64,000 bases of DNA from Desulfovibrio sp. Huiquan2017. GTDB taxonomy: Bacteria > Desulfobacterota > Desulfovibrionia > Desulfovibrionales > Desulfovibrionaceae. The stretch is from assembly GCF_017351175.1 (NCBI RefSeq), contig NZ_JAFMPN010000008.1, positions 62,001 through 126,000 of the forward strand. The letters are read 5' to 3'. The notes under the pieces were generated by a model, which saw nothing but the letters and a program-made list of their open reading frames with translations, was not told the origin of the DNA and did no database searches. Positions 36,442 through 45,215 of the stretch are shown in pieces (position 1 is the stretch's first letter; each line of letters begins with the position of its first letter). Made by a program: the position numbers and the translations under genes.

Positions 36442-37740
36442 ATGTCGAAACAGATGAAGAACTTCCTGACCGTGGCCGGGATCATCGTCTTGGGGGCTTT
36501 CCTCGCCTTTCTCTATGATTGCGTCACCGGACTGGCCGACTTCGCCGGACGGATTAATCCGGCGTTGGCCCCGTGGGTCTTCTGGATTTTACTGGCCGCG
36601 GTCGGCGGCTCCCTCGCCTGGTGGGCGGCCGTCCTGCTGGTCCGGCCCCGGCCGTTGCTGGTCCATGCCGACCCGACTCCCGAGGAGATGGCCGGGTTTC
36701 GCCGGGATCTGGTCAAGCGGCTGTCCAAGAACCGCATTCTCAGGGATTCCGGGGTGGACGTGTGCGACGAATCGGGGCTGGAATTGGGGCTCGAGGTGTT
36801 GCGCAAGCGGGCCGACGAGGAAATCCGCAGTACGGCCAAGCGGGTCTTCATCGGTTCGGCCGTGTCCCAGAACGGGCGGCTCGACTCCCTGGTGGTCCTT
36901 TTTCTCATCTCGCGCCTGACCTGGCGCATCTCCAAGCTCTATGCCCAGCGGCCGCACTACCGGGAGTTGGTCAACCTGTACGTGAATATCGCGGTAACCT
37001 CGTTCCTGGCGGGCTCCATCGAGGAATTCGGCATCGAGGAATACATCCACGAACTCATGGGCCCGCTGGTGGCCGGGTCCGCCCTGGGGGTCATGCCCGG
37101 GGCCGAGGCCGTGGCCGCCACCGTGACCAGCTCCATCCTGAGCGGCTCCACCAACGCTCTTTTGGCCATGCGTTGCGGCATCGTGGCCCGCAATTACATG
37201 AGTCTGGACCTGGCTCGGCGCGGGGCCATGCGTCGTTCGGCTACCCTGGAGGCGGCGCGCATGTTCATGTCCATCTCCGGTGAGACCGTGACCCAGGTGA
37301 CCAAATTGCTGGTCAAGGGGTCTTCCAAGGCGGTCAAGGGCGGGGCCAAAAAGGCCTTCACCTCCGTGGGCAAGGGCGTGTCCGGCGCGGCCGGAAGCGT
37401 GGGGCGGGGCGTGTCCGGGGCCGCGGGGGCCGTGGGCGATGGCGCCAGGAGCGTGGGGCGCGGGGTCAAGGGTTCCGCCCGCACGGTGGTGGACGGCGTG
37501 GACCGCACCGTGGACAAGGTCGCGGGCGCGGCCGCCGGGGCGGTCAAGCGTTCGGCGCACACGGTGCGCGGTGCGGCGGACGGTGCCGGGCGGCTGGCGA
37601 AGAAGGCCGGGCAGTCCGTGTCCGGCGCGGCCGGGACGGCCCGGGGTGCGTTGCGGTCCGTGGGCCGGGGCGCGCGTTCGGTGCGTGATACGGTGCTGCG
37701 CCGGAAGAGGCGCTCGGGGGAAGCGCCGGAAGACGGCTAG
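36442..37740 (+). CDS. DUF697-type membrane protein with basic repeat tail
   Basis: 432 residues from ATG 36442 (GAGGAGGAC upstream). Two N-terminal membrane segments (about 8-28 and 45-68), a cytoplasmic domain, then a DUF697-like hydrophobic region (SFLAGSIEEFGIEEYIHEL, GSALGVMPGAEAVAATVTSSIL). The last 140 residues are a low-complexity run of near-repeats such as GRGVSGAAGAVGDGARSV and ADGAGRLAKKAGQS, rich in Gly, Ala, Ser, Arg and Lys with amphipathic periodicity. The tail resembles LEA- or histone-like disordered segments. Function unknown. Confidence 0.75.
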   Translation: MSKQMKNFLTVAGIIVLGAFLAFLYDCVTGLADFAGRINPALAPWVFWILLAAVGGSLAWWAAVLLVRPRPLLVHADPTPEEMAGFRRDLVKRLSKNRILRDSGVDVCDESGLELGLEVLRKRADEEIRSTAKRVFIGSAVSQNGRLDSLVVLFLISRLTWRISKLYAQRPHYRELVNLYVNIAVTSFLAGSIEEFGIEEYIHELMGPLVAGSALGVMPGAEAVAATVTSSILSGSTNALLAMRCGIVARNYMSLDLARRGAMRRSATLEAARMFMSISGETVTQVTKLLVKGSSKAVKGGAKKAFTSVGKGVSGAAGSVGRGVSGAAGAVGDGARSVGRGVKGSARTVVDGVDRTVDKVAGAAAGAVKRSAHTVRGAADGAGRLAKKAGQSVSGAAGTARGALRSVGRGARSVRDTVLRRKRRSGEAPEDG

Positions 37741-38249
37741 AGCACGCGCCGCGCGCTCAGGAAGTGTTCCATCCAGAAGGGCGAGTTGAGGCTTGATTCC
37801 ATGACCCGCCTGCCTGAGCTGGGCGAGTGCACGAACGTGCCCCGGTCGGTGACGATGCCCACGTGCAGGGACTTGCCGTCCTTGTCCACCTTGTGGAAAA
37901 CGAGATCGCCGGGACGGATGTCGGCGCGATTGACCGGCGTACCGGTCCCGAGCTGCCGCCAGGAGATGCGCGGCAGGTCCACCCCATTCCGATGGTATAC
38001 GTACCAGATGAATCCCGAACAATCGAAGCCGGTCGCGGGCGAGATGCCGCCCCACTTGTAGGGCGTGCCGACCAGCGACCGGGCCAGGCGGATGACTTTC
38101 GCCGCCCGGGGCGAGGCGGGTTCGGCCCGGATCACGGCTTCGGCCGGAGGGGCGGGAGCGGGGGCGGTCCCGGCACAGGCGGCCAGAAGGAGCGCGCAGG
38201 CCAACAGGCCGAGCGCGGTCGTGATGCGTCTGGTTCCCCGGTTTGCCAT
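37737..38249 (-). CDS. NlpC/P60 (C40) cell-wall peptidase lipoprotein
   Basis: 170 residues. Lipobox LLAAC after a short hydrophobic signal, Pro/Ala-rich linker, then the C40 domain: ARSLVGTPYKWGGISPATGFDCSGFIWYVY contains the nucleophile Cys (quoted parts TGFDCSGF), SLHVGIV holds the catalytic His and TFVHSPSSG the third polar residue. Cleaves gamma-D-Glu-diaminopimelate bonds in peptidoglycan stems. Its stop overlaps the convergent DUF697 gene's stop by four bases. Confidence 0.93.
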   Translation of the reverse strand: MANRGTRRITTALGLLACALLLAACAGTAPAPAPPAEAVIRAEPASPRAAKVIRLARSLVGTPYKWGGISPATGFDCSGFIWYVYHRNGVDLPRISWRQLGTGTPVNRADIRPGDLVFHKVDKDGKSLHVGIVTDRGTFVHSPSSGRRVMESSLNSPFWMEHFLSARRVL

Positions 38250-38258
38250 GGTCGCCGC

Positions 38259-38819
38259 TTATCCGCGCTTGATCCGCAGGAAGGATTTGACCGAGCGTAC
38301 GCCAGCCACGGACTTGGCGTGGGCGATGATCTGGTCGCGCTCGGCGGCGGAACCGACGATGCCGAGCAGGACCACGTTGCATTGCACGGTCTTGATCTCC
38401 ACGTTGGTGGACCAGACGTTCTTGTCCTGCACGAGCAGGTTCTTGATCTTGGCGTAAAGTTCCAGGTTGTCGGTGGTGCCGCAGGAGTCGTCGGCCTTCT
38501 TGGGCAGCAGGTAGGTGGTCACCGAGCGCACGCCGTCCACGGACTTGGCGATTTTGACGGCCCGATCGACCTGGGCGCGGGATTCGTACTCGCCCACGAT
38601 GTAGACCAGCCCCTCGTAGCTCGATGCGTCGAAATCCAGGTATTTGACCAGGTCGTCCGCCAGGAAGTCCTTCTTGATGAGGAAGGCTATCTTTTCGTCG
38701 TTGGCGTAATCGCCCACATTTCGCTCCTCCACGGCCACGTCGTAAACCGTGCAGCCATTGGCGAACAGGCCGAGGGCCAGGAGCATCAGGAGCGAAAGAA
38801 CAAGGTTGTTGCGGTGCAT
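38259..38819 (-). CDS. BON-domain lipoprotein
   Basis: 186 residues from ATG 38819 (GGGGGAGTCCC upstream; the longer frame to 39434 overlaps the neighbour). Lipobox LFANGC, then two BON domains: the first with DEKIAFLIKKDFLADD...YEGLVYIVGEYESRAQVDRAVKIAKSVDGVRSV, the second with KIKNLLVQDKNVWSTNVEIKTVQCNVVLLGIVGS, each quoted in part. BON proteins of the OsmY/DolP type bind phospholipid and act in the periplasm on the outer membrane. Confidence 0.9.
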   Translation of the reverse strand: MHRNNLVLSLLMLLALGLFANGCTVYDVAVEERNVGDYANDEKIAFLIKKDFLADDLVKYLDFDASSYEGLVYIVGEYESRAQVDRAVKIAKSVDGVRSVTTYLLPKKADDSCGTTDNLELYAKIKNLLVQDKNVWSTNVEIKTVQCNVVLLGIVGSAAERDQIIAHAKSVAGVRSVKSFLRIKRG

Positions 38820-38951
38820 GGGACTCCCCCTGAGGTTTTCTAGATTTATTCTACATACCGATTTTGCAACCGGGAGGCAACAACGGACCGGCGCATTGAC
38901 CCGGCGGGCGGATTTCCGCATAGTTTCCGCATAGCCTCTGGAGGTGGCCCT

Positions 38952-39494
38952 ATGCGACGAATCCGATATGTGCTCCCGGCCGTGCTGGCCGTTTTGATCC
39001 TGGCGGGGTGTGCCGCCAGAGGACCGTTTGTCGAGGACCGCGACGGCAATGTGGTCATTTTCACCCGGGCCGACACCGGCCATGCCGTGACCGTGACCCT
39101 CGGGCCCGGCCTCGATTACGAAAAACGCGTCAGCCGCGACTTCATGGGCGCGGACATCGAGGGGTGGCTCTACAGCGCCGACGACGGCACCTCGGTGCTC
39201 GTCTCCAGCATGGCGCGCAAGGAATTTGAAGATCTCGTGGGCCGGTCCATCGACGCCCCGGCCACCGGGGCCAAGGCATATCCGCCGCAGACCTCCTGGC
39301 TGCCGCGTCTGTGTCAACTGGTTCGGGCCTATGTGGTTTCCCTGGACGGCGATGTGATTTCGGTGGTCAAGTTCGGCCCGCGTCCCGAGATGTGCGACGG
39401 CCTGGTCGAGAACGACGCGTACATGGCCGCCCACGCGGACGAGGTGGCCGCGTTCGACCGCAAGGCCGAAGAGGAAGTTTTTCTGGCCTGGTAG
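38952..39494 (+). CDS. Hypothetical lipoprotein (180 aa)
   Basis: Lipobox LILAGC after a classical signal (MRRIRYVLPAVLAVL). The mature part is a small alpha/beta domain with TWLPRLCQLVRAYVVSL-type segments and an acidic C-terminus; two cysteines could pair. GGAGGTGGCCCT precedes the ATG. No family recognised; divergent from the BON lipoprotein. Confidence 0.8.
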   Translation: MRRIRYVLPAVLAVLILAGCAARGPFVEDRDGNVVIFTRADTGHAVTVTLGPGLDYEKRVSRDFMGADIEGWLYSADDGTSVLVSSMARKEFEDLVGRSIDAPATGAKAYPPQTSWLPRLCQLVRAYVVSLDGDVISVVKFGPRPEMCDGLVENDAYMAAHADEVAAFDRKAEEEVFLAW

Positions 39495-39499
39495 CCGCC

Positions 39500-40399
39500 T
39501 CAGTCGAAGAGCAGGCCGAGGGCCTTTTGCAGGGCCTCGCGGTCCACGGTCCAGCCGCCGGACCAGACCGGGGCCAGGCGGATGGTCCGATCCCCGGTGC
39601 GCAGCGCGTAGCAGTGCAGACGCATGGGGCCGCGCGACGATCCCTTGCCGTATTTCCCGTCACCGATGACCGCGTGTCCGCGCGAGGCGAGCTGTACCCG
39701 GATTTGGTGCGTGCGCCCGGTGAGCAGACGCACGGCCACCAGGGACCGGTCCTTGCTTGAAATCAGCCCGGCCACCCGCGCCAGCGCCGTTTTGCCCGAC
39801 CCGGTGCGCACCCGCTCCCTGCCCGGCGCGCCGCACTTTTCCAGGACGTCTTCGAGCAGGGTCCCGTCCGGCTCGTTCCACCGCCCGTCTACCCAAGCCA
39901 GGTAGACCTTGGCCACACCGTTTCCGGCGAAGAGGTCGTTGAGTTCCCGCAGGGACTCGTAGCTTTTGGCCGCCAGAAGCAGGCCCGAGGTGTCGCGGTC
40001 CAGCCGGTGGGCCAGGGTGGGCATGAAGTCCGCGTCCCGGTACATGGCCCGCAGCCGGGCTGTGACCGAGTCATCCACCCCGTCGCCGCCGTGGGCCGCC
40101 AGCCCGGCGGGCTTGGCGACGGCCAGGATCGTGTCGTCCTCATAGGCGATAGCCAGTTCGCCGGCCTCGGATACGGTCTTTCCCTGCCCCGGTGAGTATG
40201 GCGGGATGCGCACGGTCTGTCCGGATTCGATGCGGTCAAAGGGCTTTTTGCGGCCCTTGTCCACGCGCACCTGTCCGGTCCTGATCCACTTCTGGATGGC
40301 CGAACGCGGCACGTCGCCGGTCAGCCGCCGCTCCAAAAATTGCAACAGCTTCTGGCCCGACTCGGCCCGCGTGACGACGACGAATTGTGTTTCCGGCAT
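39500..40399 (-). CDS. RluC/RluD-type pseudouridine synthase
   Basis: 299 residues from ATG 40399; the 28-codon extension runs into the intergenic repeat and is rejected. N-terminal S4 RNA-binding domain (LLQFLERRLTGDVPRSAIQKWIRTGQVRVD), then the catalytic domain with AHRLDRDTSGLLL containing the nucleophilic Asp, LAWVDGRW and LLTGRTHQIRVQLASRGHAVIGDGKYG. Modifies uridines in 23S rRNA; the exact site (RluC-like) is probable from length and S4 but not proven. Confidence 0.93.
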   Translation of the reverse strand: MPETQFVVVTRAESGQKLLQFLERRLTGDVPRSAIQKWIRTGQVRVDKGRKKPFDRIESGQTVRIPPYSPGQGKTVSEAGELAIAYEDDTILAVAKPAGLAAHGGDGVDDSVTARLRAMYRDADFMPTLAHRLDRDTSGLLLAAKSYESLRELNDLFAGNGVAKVYLAWVDGRWNEPDGTLLEDVLEKCGAPGRERVRTGSGKTALARVAGLISSKDRSLVAVRLLTGRTHQIRVQLASRGHAVIGDGKYGKGSSRGPMRLHCYALRTGDRTIRLAPVWSGGWTVDREALQKALGLLFD

Positions 40400-40430
40400 G
40401 ATGTTGTGGGGGGCTCCGGCGGCCGGGGAC

Positions 40431-40500
40431 GGGGAAGGAAAACCCTTTGGAAAAGGCTTTCCTTCCCCATCCTCCATCCTCATCCTTTCCCCAATTTCTT
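40431..40500. repeat. Interspersed intergenic repeat, copy B
   Basis: Arms GGGGAAGGAAA (40431-40441) and TTTCCTTCCCC (40458-40468) enclose CCCTTTGGAAAAGG, almost the loop core of copy A; a pyrimidine tract and TTTCTTGTTGCCG follow as in A. Confidence 0.6.
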
Positions 40501-40556
40501 GTTGCCGTCTTTGGCGAGGAGGGGATGCGGGGGAGGGACGGAGCGTGGTTGGGAGT

Positions 40557-40922
40557 TTATTTTCGGTACCAGGTCCCTTCGGGCTTCTGGAGCCAGGTGC
40601 CGGGCTTGGCCTGCTGGGCGATCTTGCCCGCGCGCCGCTGGCCCACCAGTGCGGAGGTGGTCCCGGCTTTCTTGGCGATGGCCGCGTAGACCGTGGCTCG
40701 GTCCTTGTTTTCGGCGGCTACCACGTCGGCCTGTTTTTTGGCTCCCCGGAATTCGAGGTAGCCCTGGTTGTTCTCGCCCACGGTGCCATCGGCGAGCAGC
40801 GCGGCCACGGCGGGTTTGCGGGCGATGATCCGGTCTTTGAGCGCCCCGGCCAAGGCCGAGGTCGCGGCCAGGCATAGGGCCAGGGCCAGAACGAGGGTCA
40901 GTATCAATGTTTTATTGCGCAT
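40557..40922 (-). CDS. ydbL: YdbL-family periplasmic chaperone-like protein
   Basis: 121 residues from MRNKTLILTLVLALALCLA (signal peptide, cleavage near ALA-G). The mature DUF1318 domain shows ALKDRIIARKPAVAALLADGTVGENNQGYLEF and AENKDRATVYAAIAKKAGTT in part, ending LQKPEGTWYRK. In E. coli YdbL works with the lipoprotein YnbE and the lipid-bridge protein YdbH. Its start overlaps the ynbE stop by 11 bases, and the same three genes follow one another here. Confidence 0.9.
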   Translation of the reverse strand: MRNKTLILTLVLALALCLAATSALAGALKDRIIARKPAVAALLADGTVGENNQGYLEFRGAKKQADVVAAENKDRATVYAAIAKKAGTTSALVGQRRAGKIAQQAKPGTWLQKPEGTWYRK

Positions 40923-41121
40923 TGGTCGCCTCCGGTGCGGCTGGAGCTTCATCGATGTCGGAGAAGAAATCGTCCAGGGCCCGGTCCACCCGGACGTTCA
41001 CGTCGATGGTGATGTGGATGGGCTTGACCTCCACCGGGGCCACTTCGACCTTGTGGCTGGTGGAACAGCCGAAGGCGAGGAGCGGCAGGAGGCAGGCGGT
41101 CGCGGCTACGAATCGTTTCAT
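40912..41121 (-). CDS. ynbE: YnbE-family outer-membrane lipoprotein
   Basis: 69 residues. Lipobox LLAFGC after a 19-residue signal; mature part CSTSHKVEVAPVEVKPIHITIDVNVRVD is a beta-strand that in E. coli YnbE stacks on the C-terminal end of YdbH to complete the lipid groove at the outer membrane. The C-terminus is acidic. Nine bases separate it from ydbH, and it overlaps ydbL. Confidence 0.9.
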   Translation of the reverse strand: MKRFVAATACLLPLLAFGCSTSHKVEVAPVEVKPIHITIDVNVRVDRALDDFFSDIDEAPAAPEATNAQ

Positions 41122-41130
41122 GGCATTCTC

Positions 41131-43521
41131 CTATTCGATCATGCGTGTGATGTCTTTATACAGCAAAATCCGGTCCAACGGTACGCTGAAGTTCACGTCC
41201 AGCCGGAGGCCCTGGAAATTGGATCCTTTGACGTCGCCCGTCACGCGCACGAACCCGCCGAATTCCCGCTTGTAGAGGAAGGGCAGGGTGGAGGCGGGCT
41301 TGCCGTCCACGGACAGGCGCACCAGCAGGTCTTCGCCCACGGTATCCGCCTTGATGCGCACCCACTTGTAATCGAAGTCCCTGACCGCTTCGCGCGCCAG
41401 TTCCAACTGGCCGCGCTCGGGCGTGCCTTCGGGGATGGCGTCCACCAGGCCCTGCATGGCCTCCACCCGGATGGTTCCGCCTTCGCCCGGCGTGGAGTGC
41501 AAAAATCCGCCGTTGAACGAAATTTTTCCATCTTTCCAGGTTACGGGCAACTCGCCCGACAGGGCCGCCTCGCCCTTGGCCGTGGCCAACCCGAGCTGGC
41601 CCAGGATTTCCGAGAGCTTCAGCTCCGAGCAGAACAGGGTGACCGCGTATTCCCTGGACTCGGGCTCGATGCGGAAGGCCCGGCTGGAGATGTGGCCGCC
41701 GCACCAGCGGAACCCGGCCTGCTCCACCAGAACGGAGCCCATGGATTCCAACTGGTAAACGATCTTGCCTTTGGTCAGGACGATGTCGCCCGCCTTGAGG
41801 GAGTCGAAGGTCAGGGTTTGGGCCGGGGCGCTGCGCAGGGTGAACAGGTCTGGAGTATAGTAGGTGAGGTCGATGTTGTCCACGACCGTGCCGCCTTCGT
41901 TCAGGGCCAGCCTGCCGTGGGTCAGGAAGAGCCCGGCCCGGCTGTCCACGCCGCGCTCGTTCACGGTGATGCCGCCTTCGGCCCGGATGGTTCCGGTCAA
42001 GCCGATGCCCTTGAGCCCCGGCGCAAGCGTACCCGGATCGAAGGTCTCGGGCAGGTCATAGCCCGCGACCTTGAAGGTCACATCCGATTCGTTGCGGATC
42101 ATGGAGGACGTGCCGGAAAAGGGTATCCGCAGGCCGGGTAAAAGCTCGGTGTACAGGGTCCCGCCGTAGGCCAGGTCCGTACCCTGTTGGCGGATCCGCG
42201 CCTTGACGTTGCCGAGCCTGCGTTTGCCCAGCGCAAGCCCCGACAGGCTGACGGTCCCGGGGGTATTGGACTTGGGCGCGGGCCATTGCAGCGGCAGGGT
42301 CAGCCGCATGGGACCCGAGGTGAAGCCTGTGTTGTCCAGCCCGGTGCCGCGCGTGCCGCAATTGAGGACCACATCCGCCGATTTCTGGCTCGCCGCGCCA
42401 TGCAGGGAAAAGATGAAGCCGTTGAGCCTGATGGTTCGGCCCGTGGTGTGGACGACCAGTCTGTCCGGATTGGCCGCCGTGAGCGACACGTCCCACAGCC
42501 CGCTGCCGTCGGTTCTGCGCATGGCATCGAATCGGCCGCCCATCTCCACGCCCGCCCCGGCCACGGAGAATTGCACGGTCATATCGTCCGTGCCCATCCG
42601 GCCCGCCGGAACGCTCACGGACGCGGGATAGGGCGAGAGCATGGCCACGCGGCTGACCGAGAAGCGGACCTCGCCTTCTTCCAGGCGCCCGGTCACTGTG
42701 ACGGGCGTCTCTCCGGCCAGGGTCACGCCCAGGGCGCGCAAGTCGGCGTCGGCCAGGTTCAGGGAGAAATCGGCCGTGGTCCGGGACGGATCGGCCAGGT
42801 TCACCTTCGCCGTGGCCTCGATGCGGGTCGTTCCGTCCAACGGCATGGGCAGGAAGTCGTCAAAGGCCCCCAGGCGCAATGCGTCCGCCGCCACCGAAAG
42901 GGACAGGTCGCCCGGAGCGGGGCCGAGGGTTCCCCGCACGCGTATGGACTGGTCGCGTGGCGTCAGATCGGCCGAGAAGGCCAGGCTTTGGCCTGGCGTG
43001 ATCTCGGCGTTGCAGGGCACGGCCATCTTCCGGCCCAGGAATTCGCCGTCCAGGACCGCGTCGCGCAGGATCAGCGTGTCCAGGGGCAGGGCCGGGACCG
43101 AGGCCTCGCCCGCCGCGCTCGCGCCGTCGCCGGACTGGGGGAGCATGTCGAGGACCGGCAGGCTGAACCGCTCGCCGTCCCAGGAGCAGGCCAGGCGCAG
43201 CCCGTCCAGTCGGACCGCGAGCACCCGTCCGGCCTTAAGCGAGGCCGGGGTGTAGGTCACGTGCACGTTGGCCAGCGTCAGTCCTTTCGCTCCGGTCCCC
43301 AATCGCACCGGCCCGATGTCCGCTGAAAACAGCCCGGCGTCGCGGATGTGGAATTCCGTGAGTTCCAGCCCCATTCCCCCGGCCAGCCTGGGCACCAGGC
43401 GTTCCAGGTAGCCCGGCGTCCAGACCGTCAGCCACCACCCGGCTGCCAGCGCCGCCGCCAGCAGCCAGGGCAGGACCAGCAGGGTCCGTTTCAGGATCGT
43501 TTTGCCAAGGGATTTCGCCAT
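41131..43521 (-). CDS. ydbH: YdbH-family AsmA-like intermembrane lipid transporter
   Basis: 796 residues. One N-terminal membrane segment (about 12-32), then a long beta-rich periplasmic rod with repeated strands of the AsmA-like type (for example LTEFHIRDAGLFSADIGPV, LTLANVHVTYTPASLKAG, GVDSRAGLFLTHGRLALNEGG), and a C-terminal LDVNFSVPLDRILLYKDI segment that is the family's end strand. In E. coli YdbH is one of three partly redundant bridges carrying phospholipid to the outer membrane. With ynbE and ydbL it forms a complete operon. Confidence 0.92.
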   Translation of the reverse strand: MAKSLGKTILKRTLLVLPWLLAAALAAGWWLTVWTPGYLERLVPRLAGGMGLELTEFHIRDAGLFSADIGPVRLGTGAKGLTLANVHVTYTPASLKAGRVLAVRLDGLRLACSWDGERFSLPVLDMLPQSGDGASAAGEASVPALPLDTLILRDAVLDGEFLGRKMAVPCNAEITPGQSLAFSADLTPRDQSIRVRGTLGPAPGDLSLSVAADALRLGAFDDFLPMPLDGTTRIEATAKVNLADPSRTTADFSLNLADADLRALGVTLAGETPVTVTGRLEEGEVRFSVSRVAMLSPYPASVSVPAGRMGTDDMTVQFSVAGAGVEMGGRFDAMRRTDGSGLWDVSLTAANPDRLVVHTTGRTIRLNGFIFSLHGAASQKSADVVLNCGTRGTGLDNTGFTSGPMRLTLPLQWPAPKSNTPGTVSLSGLALGKRRLGNVKARIRQQGTDLAYGGTLYTELLPGLRIPFSGTSSMIRNESDVTFKVAGYDLPETFDPGTLAPGLKGIGLTGTIRAEGGITVNERGVDSRAGLFLTHGRLALNEGGTVVDNIDLTYYTPDLFTLRSAPAQTLTFDSLKAGDIVLTKGKIVYQLESMGSVLVEQAGFRWCGGHISSRAFRIEPESREYAVTLFCSELKLSEILGQLGLATAKGEAALSGELPVTWKDGKISFNGGFLHSTPGEGGTIRVEAMQGLVDAIPEGTPERGQLELAREAVRDFDYKWVRIKADTVGEDLLVRLSVDGKPASTLPFLYKREFGGFVRVTGDVKGSNFQGLRLDVNFSVPLDRILLYKDITRMIE

Positions 43522-43913
43522 GCGCTATTCATACAGGCCCCGGTCGCTTATTGGCAAGGGATTGCCCTCGCCCCTTCCTTGTCCTCGACTTTTTATCGCC
43601 GCTTCGCGGGGTGCGGGCGCATAAAAAAGCCGCCGCCGCAACAGTACGTCGAAGGCCTGAGTTTTTTTGGGGGATTCGGGTGCGCAGTACTCGGCAGGGG
43701 CGTTTCGCGCGGGCGCAAGGAGGTCGAGAGCGGGCCGTCCGCCCGCGGCGACTCATTTGGGGGGAACGTATAGAGTTAACCCCCTTGCCGTAGGCGAAAA
43801 GCCGCGTGGTGGAAAAAAGATCGCGCCGGAGGCGAAATCAGTTTGATTTTTGCCGCGAAGCGGCTTTCAACGCCTGGTTTTTCCAGGGAGTTAAGGGGAT
43901 AATTCCCCTTTTT
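43522..43913. repeat. 392-bp gap with interspersed repeat copy C and hairpins
   Basis: TCGCCGCTTCGCGGGGTGCG and GCGCATAAAAAAGCC (about 43597-43632) match the second half of copy A. To the right are three small hairpins including GCCGC/GCGGC near 43853-43866, CCTGG/CCAGG near 43875-43889, and AAGGGGA/TTCCCCTT (43892-43909) with a T-run on the plus strand, just beyond the dctM stop. The frame 43551-43793 is repeat-derived and not called. Confidence 0.55.
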
Positions 43914-45215
43914 TTACATCAGGCTCGGCAGGAACGTCACCAGTTCCGGCACCATCAACATGAGCGCCACGCAGATGGCGTAGGCGGCCACGAAATAGGC
44001 CACTCCCTTGAAGGCGTCGGTCATGGAGACGTCGGGTGCCATGGACGCGACGATGAACAGGTTGACGCCCACGGGCGGGGTGATGGCGCCCAGCGTGGTG
44101 ACCACGGTGATGAGCACACCGAACCAGACCGGGTCGTAGCCCATGGCCGTGACCACGGGGAAGAAGATGGGGATGGTCACCAACAGCAGGGCGAGTGCGT
44201 CCATGACCATGCCGCCGATGACGTAGATCAGGCAGATGACCATGATAATGACCACAGGCGGGATGGGCAGTCCGGCCACCCAGGTGGCGGTCTCGAAGGG
44301 CAGCCGGGAGATGGCCAGGAAGCGGCCGAAAATGACCGCGCCGAGCATGATGACCATGATCATGGAGGAGATTTTCAGGGTGTCGCTGACGGCCAGCCGG
44401 AATTTCTCCACGTTCATCTGTCCGGACAGGACCGCGATGAGCAGGGCCAGGGCCGCGCCTGCGGCGCCCGCTTCGGTGGGGGTGAAGAAACCCATGAACA
44501 GGCCGCCCATGACCAGGATGAACAGGGTGATCATCTCGATGGAGCCGGGCAGGGAGCGAAGCTTCTCGGCAAAGGTGGTCTTCGGTCCGGCCGGGCCCCA
44601 GTCCGGGTGGCGTTTGCACAGATACCAGATGGTCCCCAGGAACAGTCCGGTCAGCAGGACGCCGGGGACCATCCCGCCCACGAACAGTCCGGCGATGGAC
44701 TGGCTGGTCTGCAGGCCGATGATGATCAGGACCACCGAGGGGGGAATGACCACGCCGAGCGTCGCGCCCGCGGCCACCGAGCCGGTGGACAGGATCGGGT
44801 TGTACTTGAATTTCTTCATCTCGGGCAGGGCCACGGTGGACATGGTCGCGGCCGTGGCCGAGTTGGACCCGCAGATGGCCGCGAACCCGGCGCAGGCCAG
44901 GACCGTGGTCATGGCGATGCCGCCTTTGATCTGGCCCATCCAGGCGTAGGCGGACTTGTACAACCGCTCGTTGACGCCGGAGTAGAAGCAGATCTGGCCC
45001 ATGAGGATGAACAGGGGAATGACGGTCAGCCCGTAGTTGGAAAAGACGTTCCACATCTCGGTGCCGAGCATGCCCGTGGCCGCGTTCCAATTGAGGATGT
45101 AGGCGAAGCCGGAAAAGCCGATGAGGCCCATGGCGAAGGCCACGGGGATGCGGAACAGGAAGATGGACGCCAGGAGCAGAAGGGTGCCGAGAATGCCGGT
45201 GGTGATCGGGTCCAT
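43914..45215 (-). CDS. dctM: TRAP transporter large permease DctM
   Basis: 433 residues from ATG 45215, whose A overlaps the dctQ stop (TAATG). About twelve membrane segments; family stretches FAMGLIGFSGFAY, AAICGSNSATAATM, ATLGVVIPPSVVLIIIG, MGFFTPTEAGAAGA and LGAITPPVGVNLFIV are all seen. With DctQ it makes the ion-coupled inner-membrane unit. Confidence 0.95.
   Translation of the reverse strand: MDPITTGILGTLLLLASIFLFRIPVAFAMGLIGFSGFAYILNWNAATGMLGTEMWNVFSNYGLTVIPLFILMGQICFYSGVNERLYKSAYAWMGQIKGGIAMTTVLACAGFAAICGSNSATAATMSTVALPEMKKFKYNPILSTGSVAAGATLGVVIPPSVVLIIIGLQTSQSIAGLFVGGMVPGVLLTGLFLGTIWYLCKRHPDWGPAGPKTTFAEKLRSLPGSIEMITLFILVMGGLFMGFFTPTEAGAAGAALALLIAVLSGQMNVEKFRLAVSDTLKISSMIMVIMLGAVIFGRFLAISRLPFETATWVAGLPIPPVVIIMVICLIYVIGGMVMDALALLLVTIPIFFPVVTAMGYDPVWFGVLITVVTTLGAITPPVGVNLFIVASMAPDVSMTDAFKGVAYFVAAYAICVALMLMVPELVTFLPSLM

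Noticed and set aside
43551-43793. 80-codon frame after ydbH
   Set aside because: Falls in the repeat copy C and its composition is set by the repeat.
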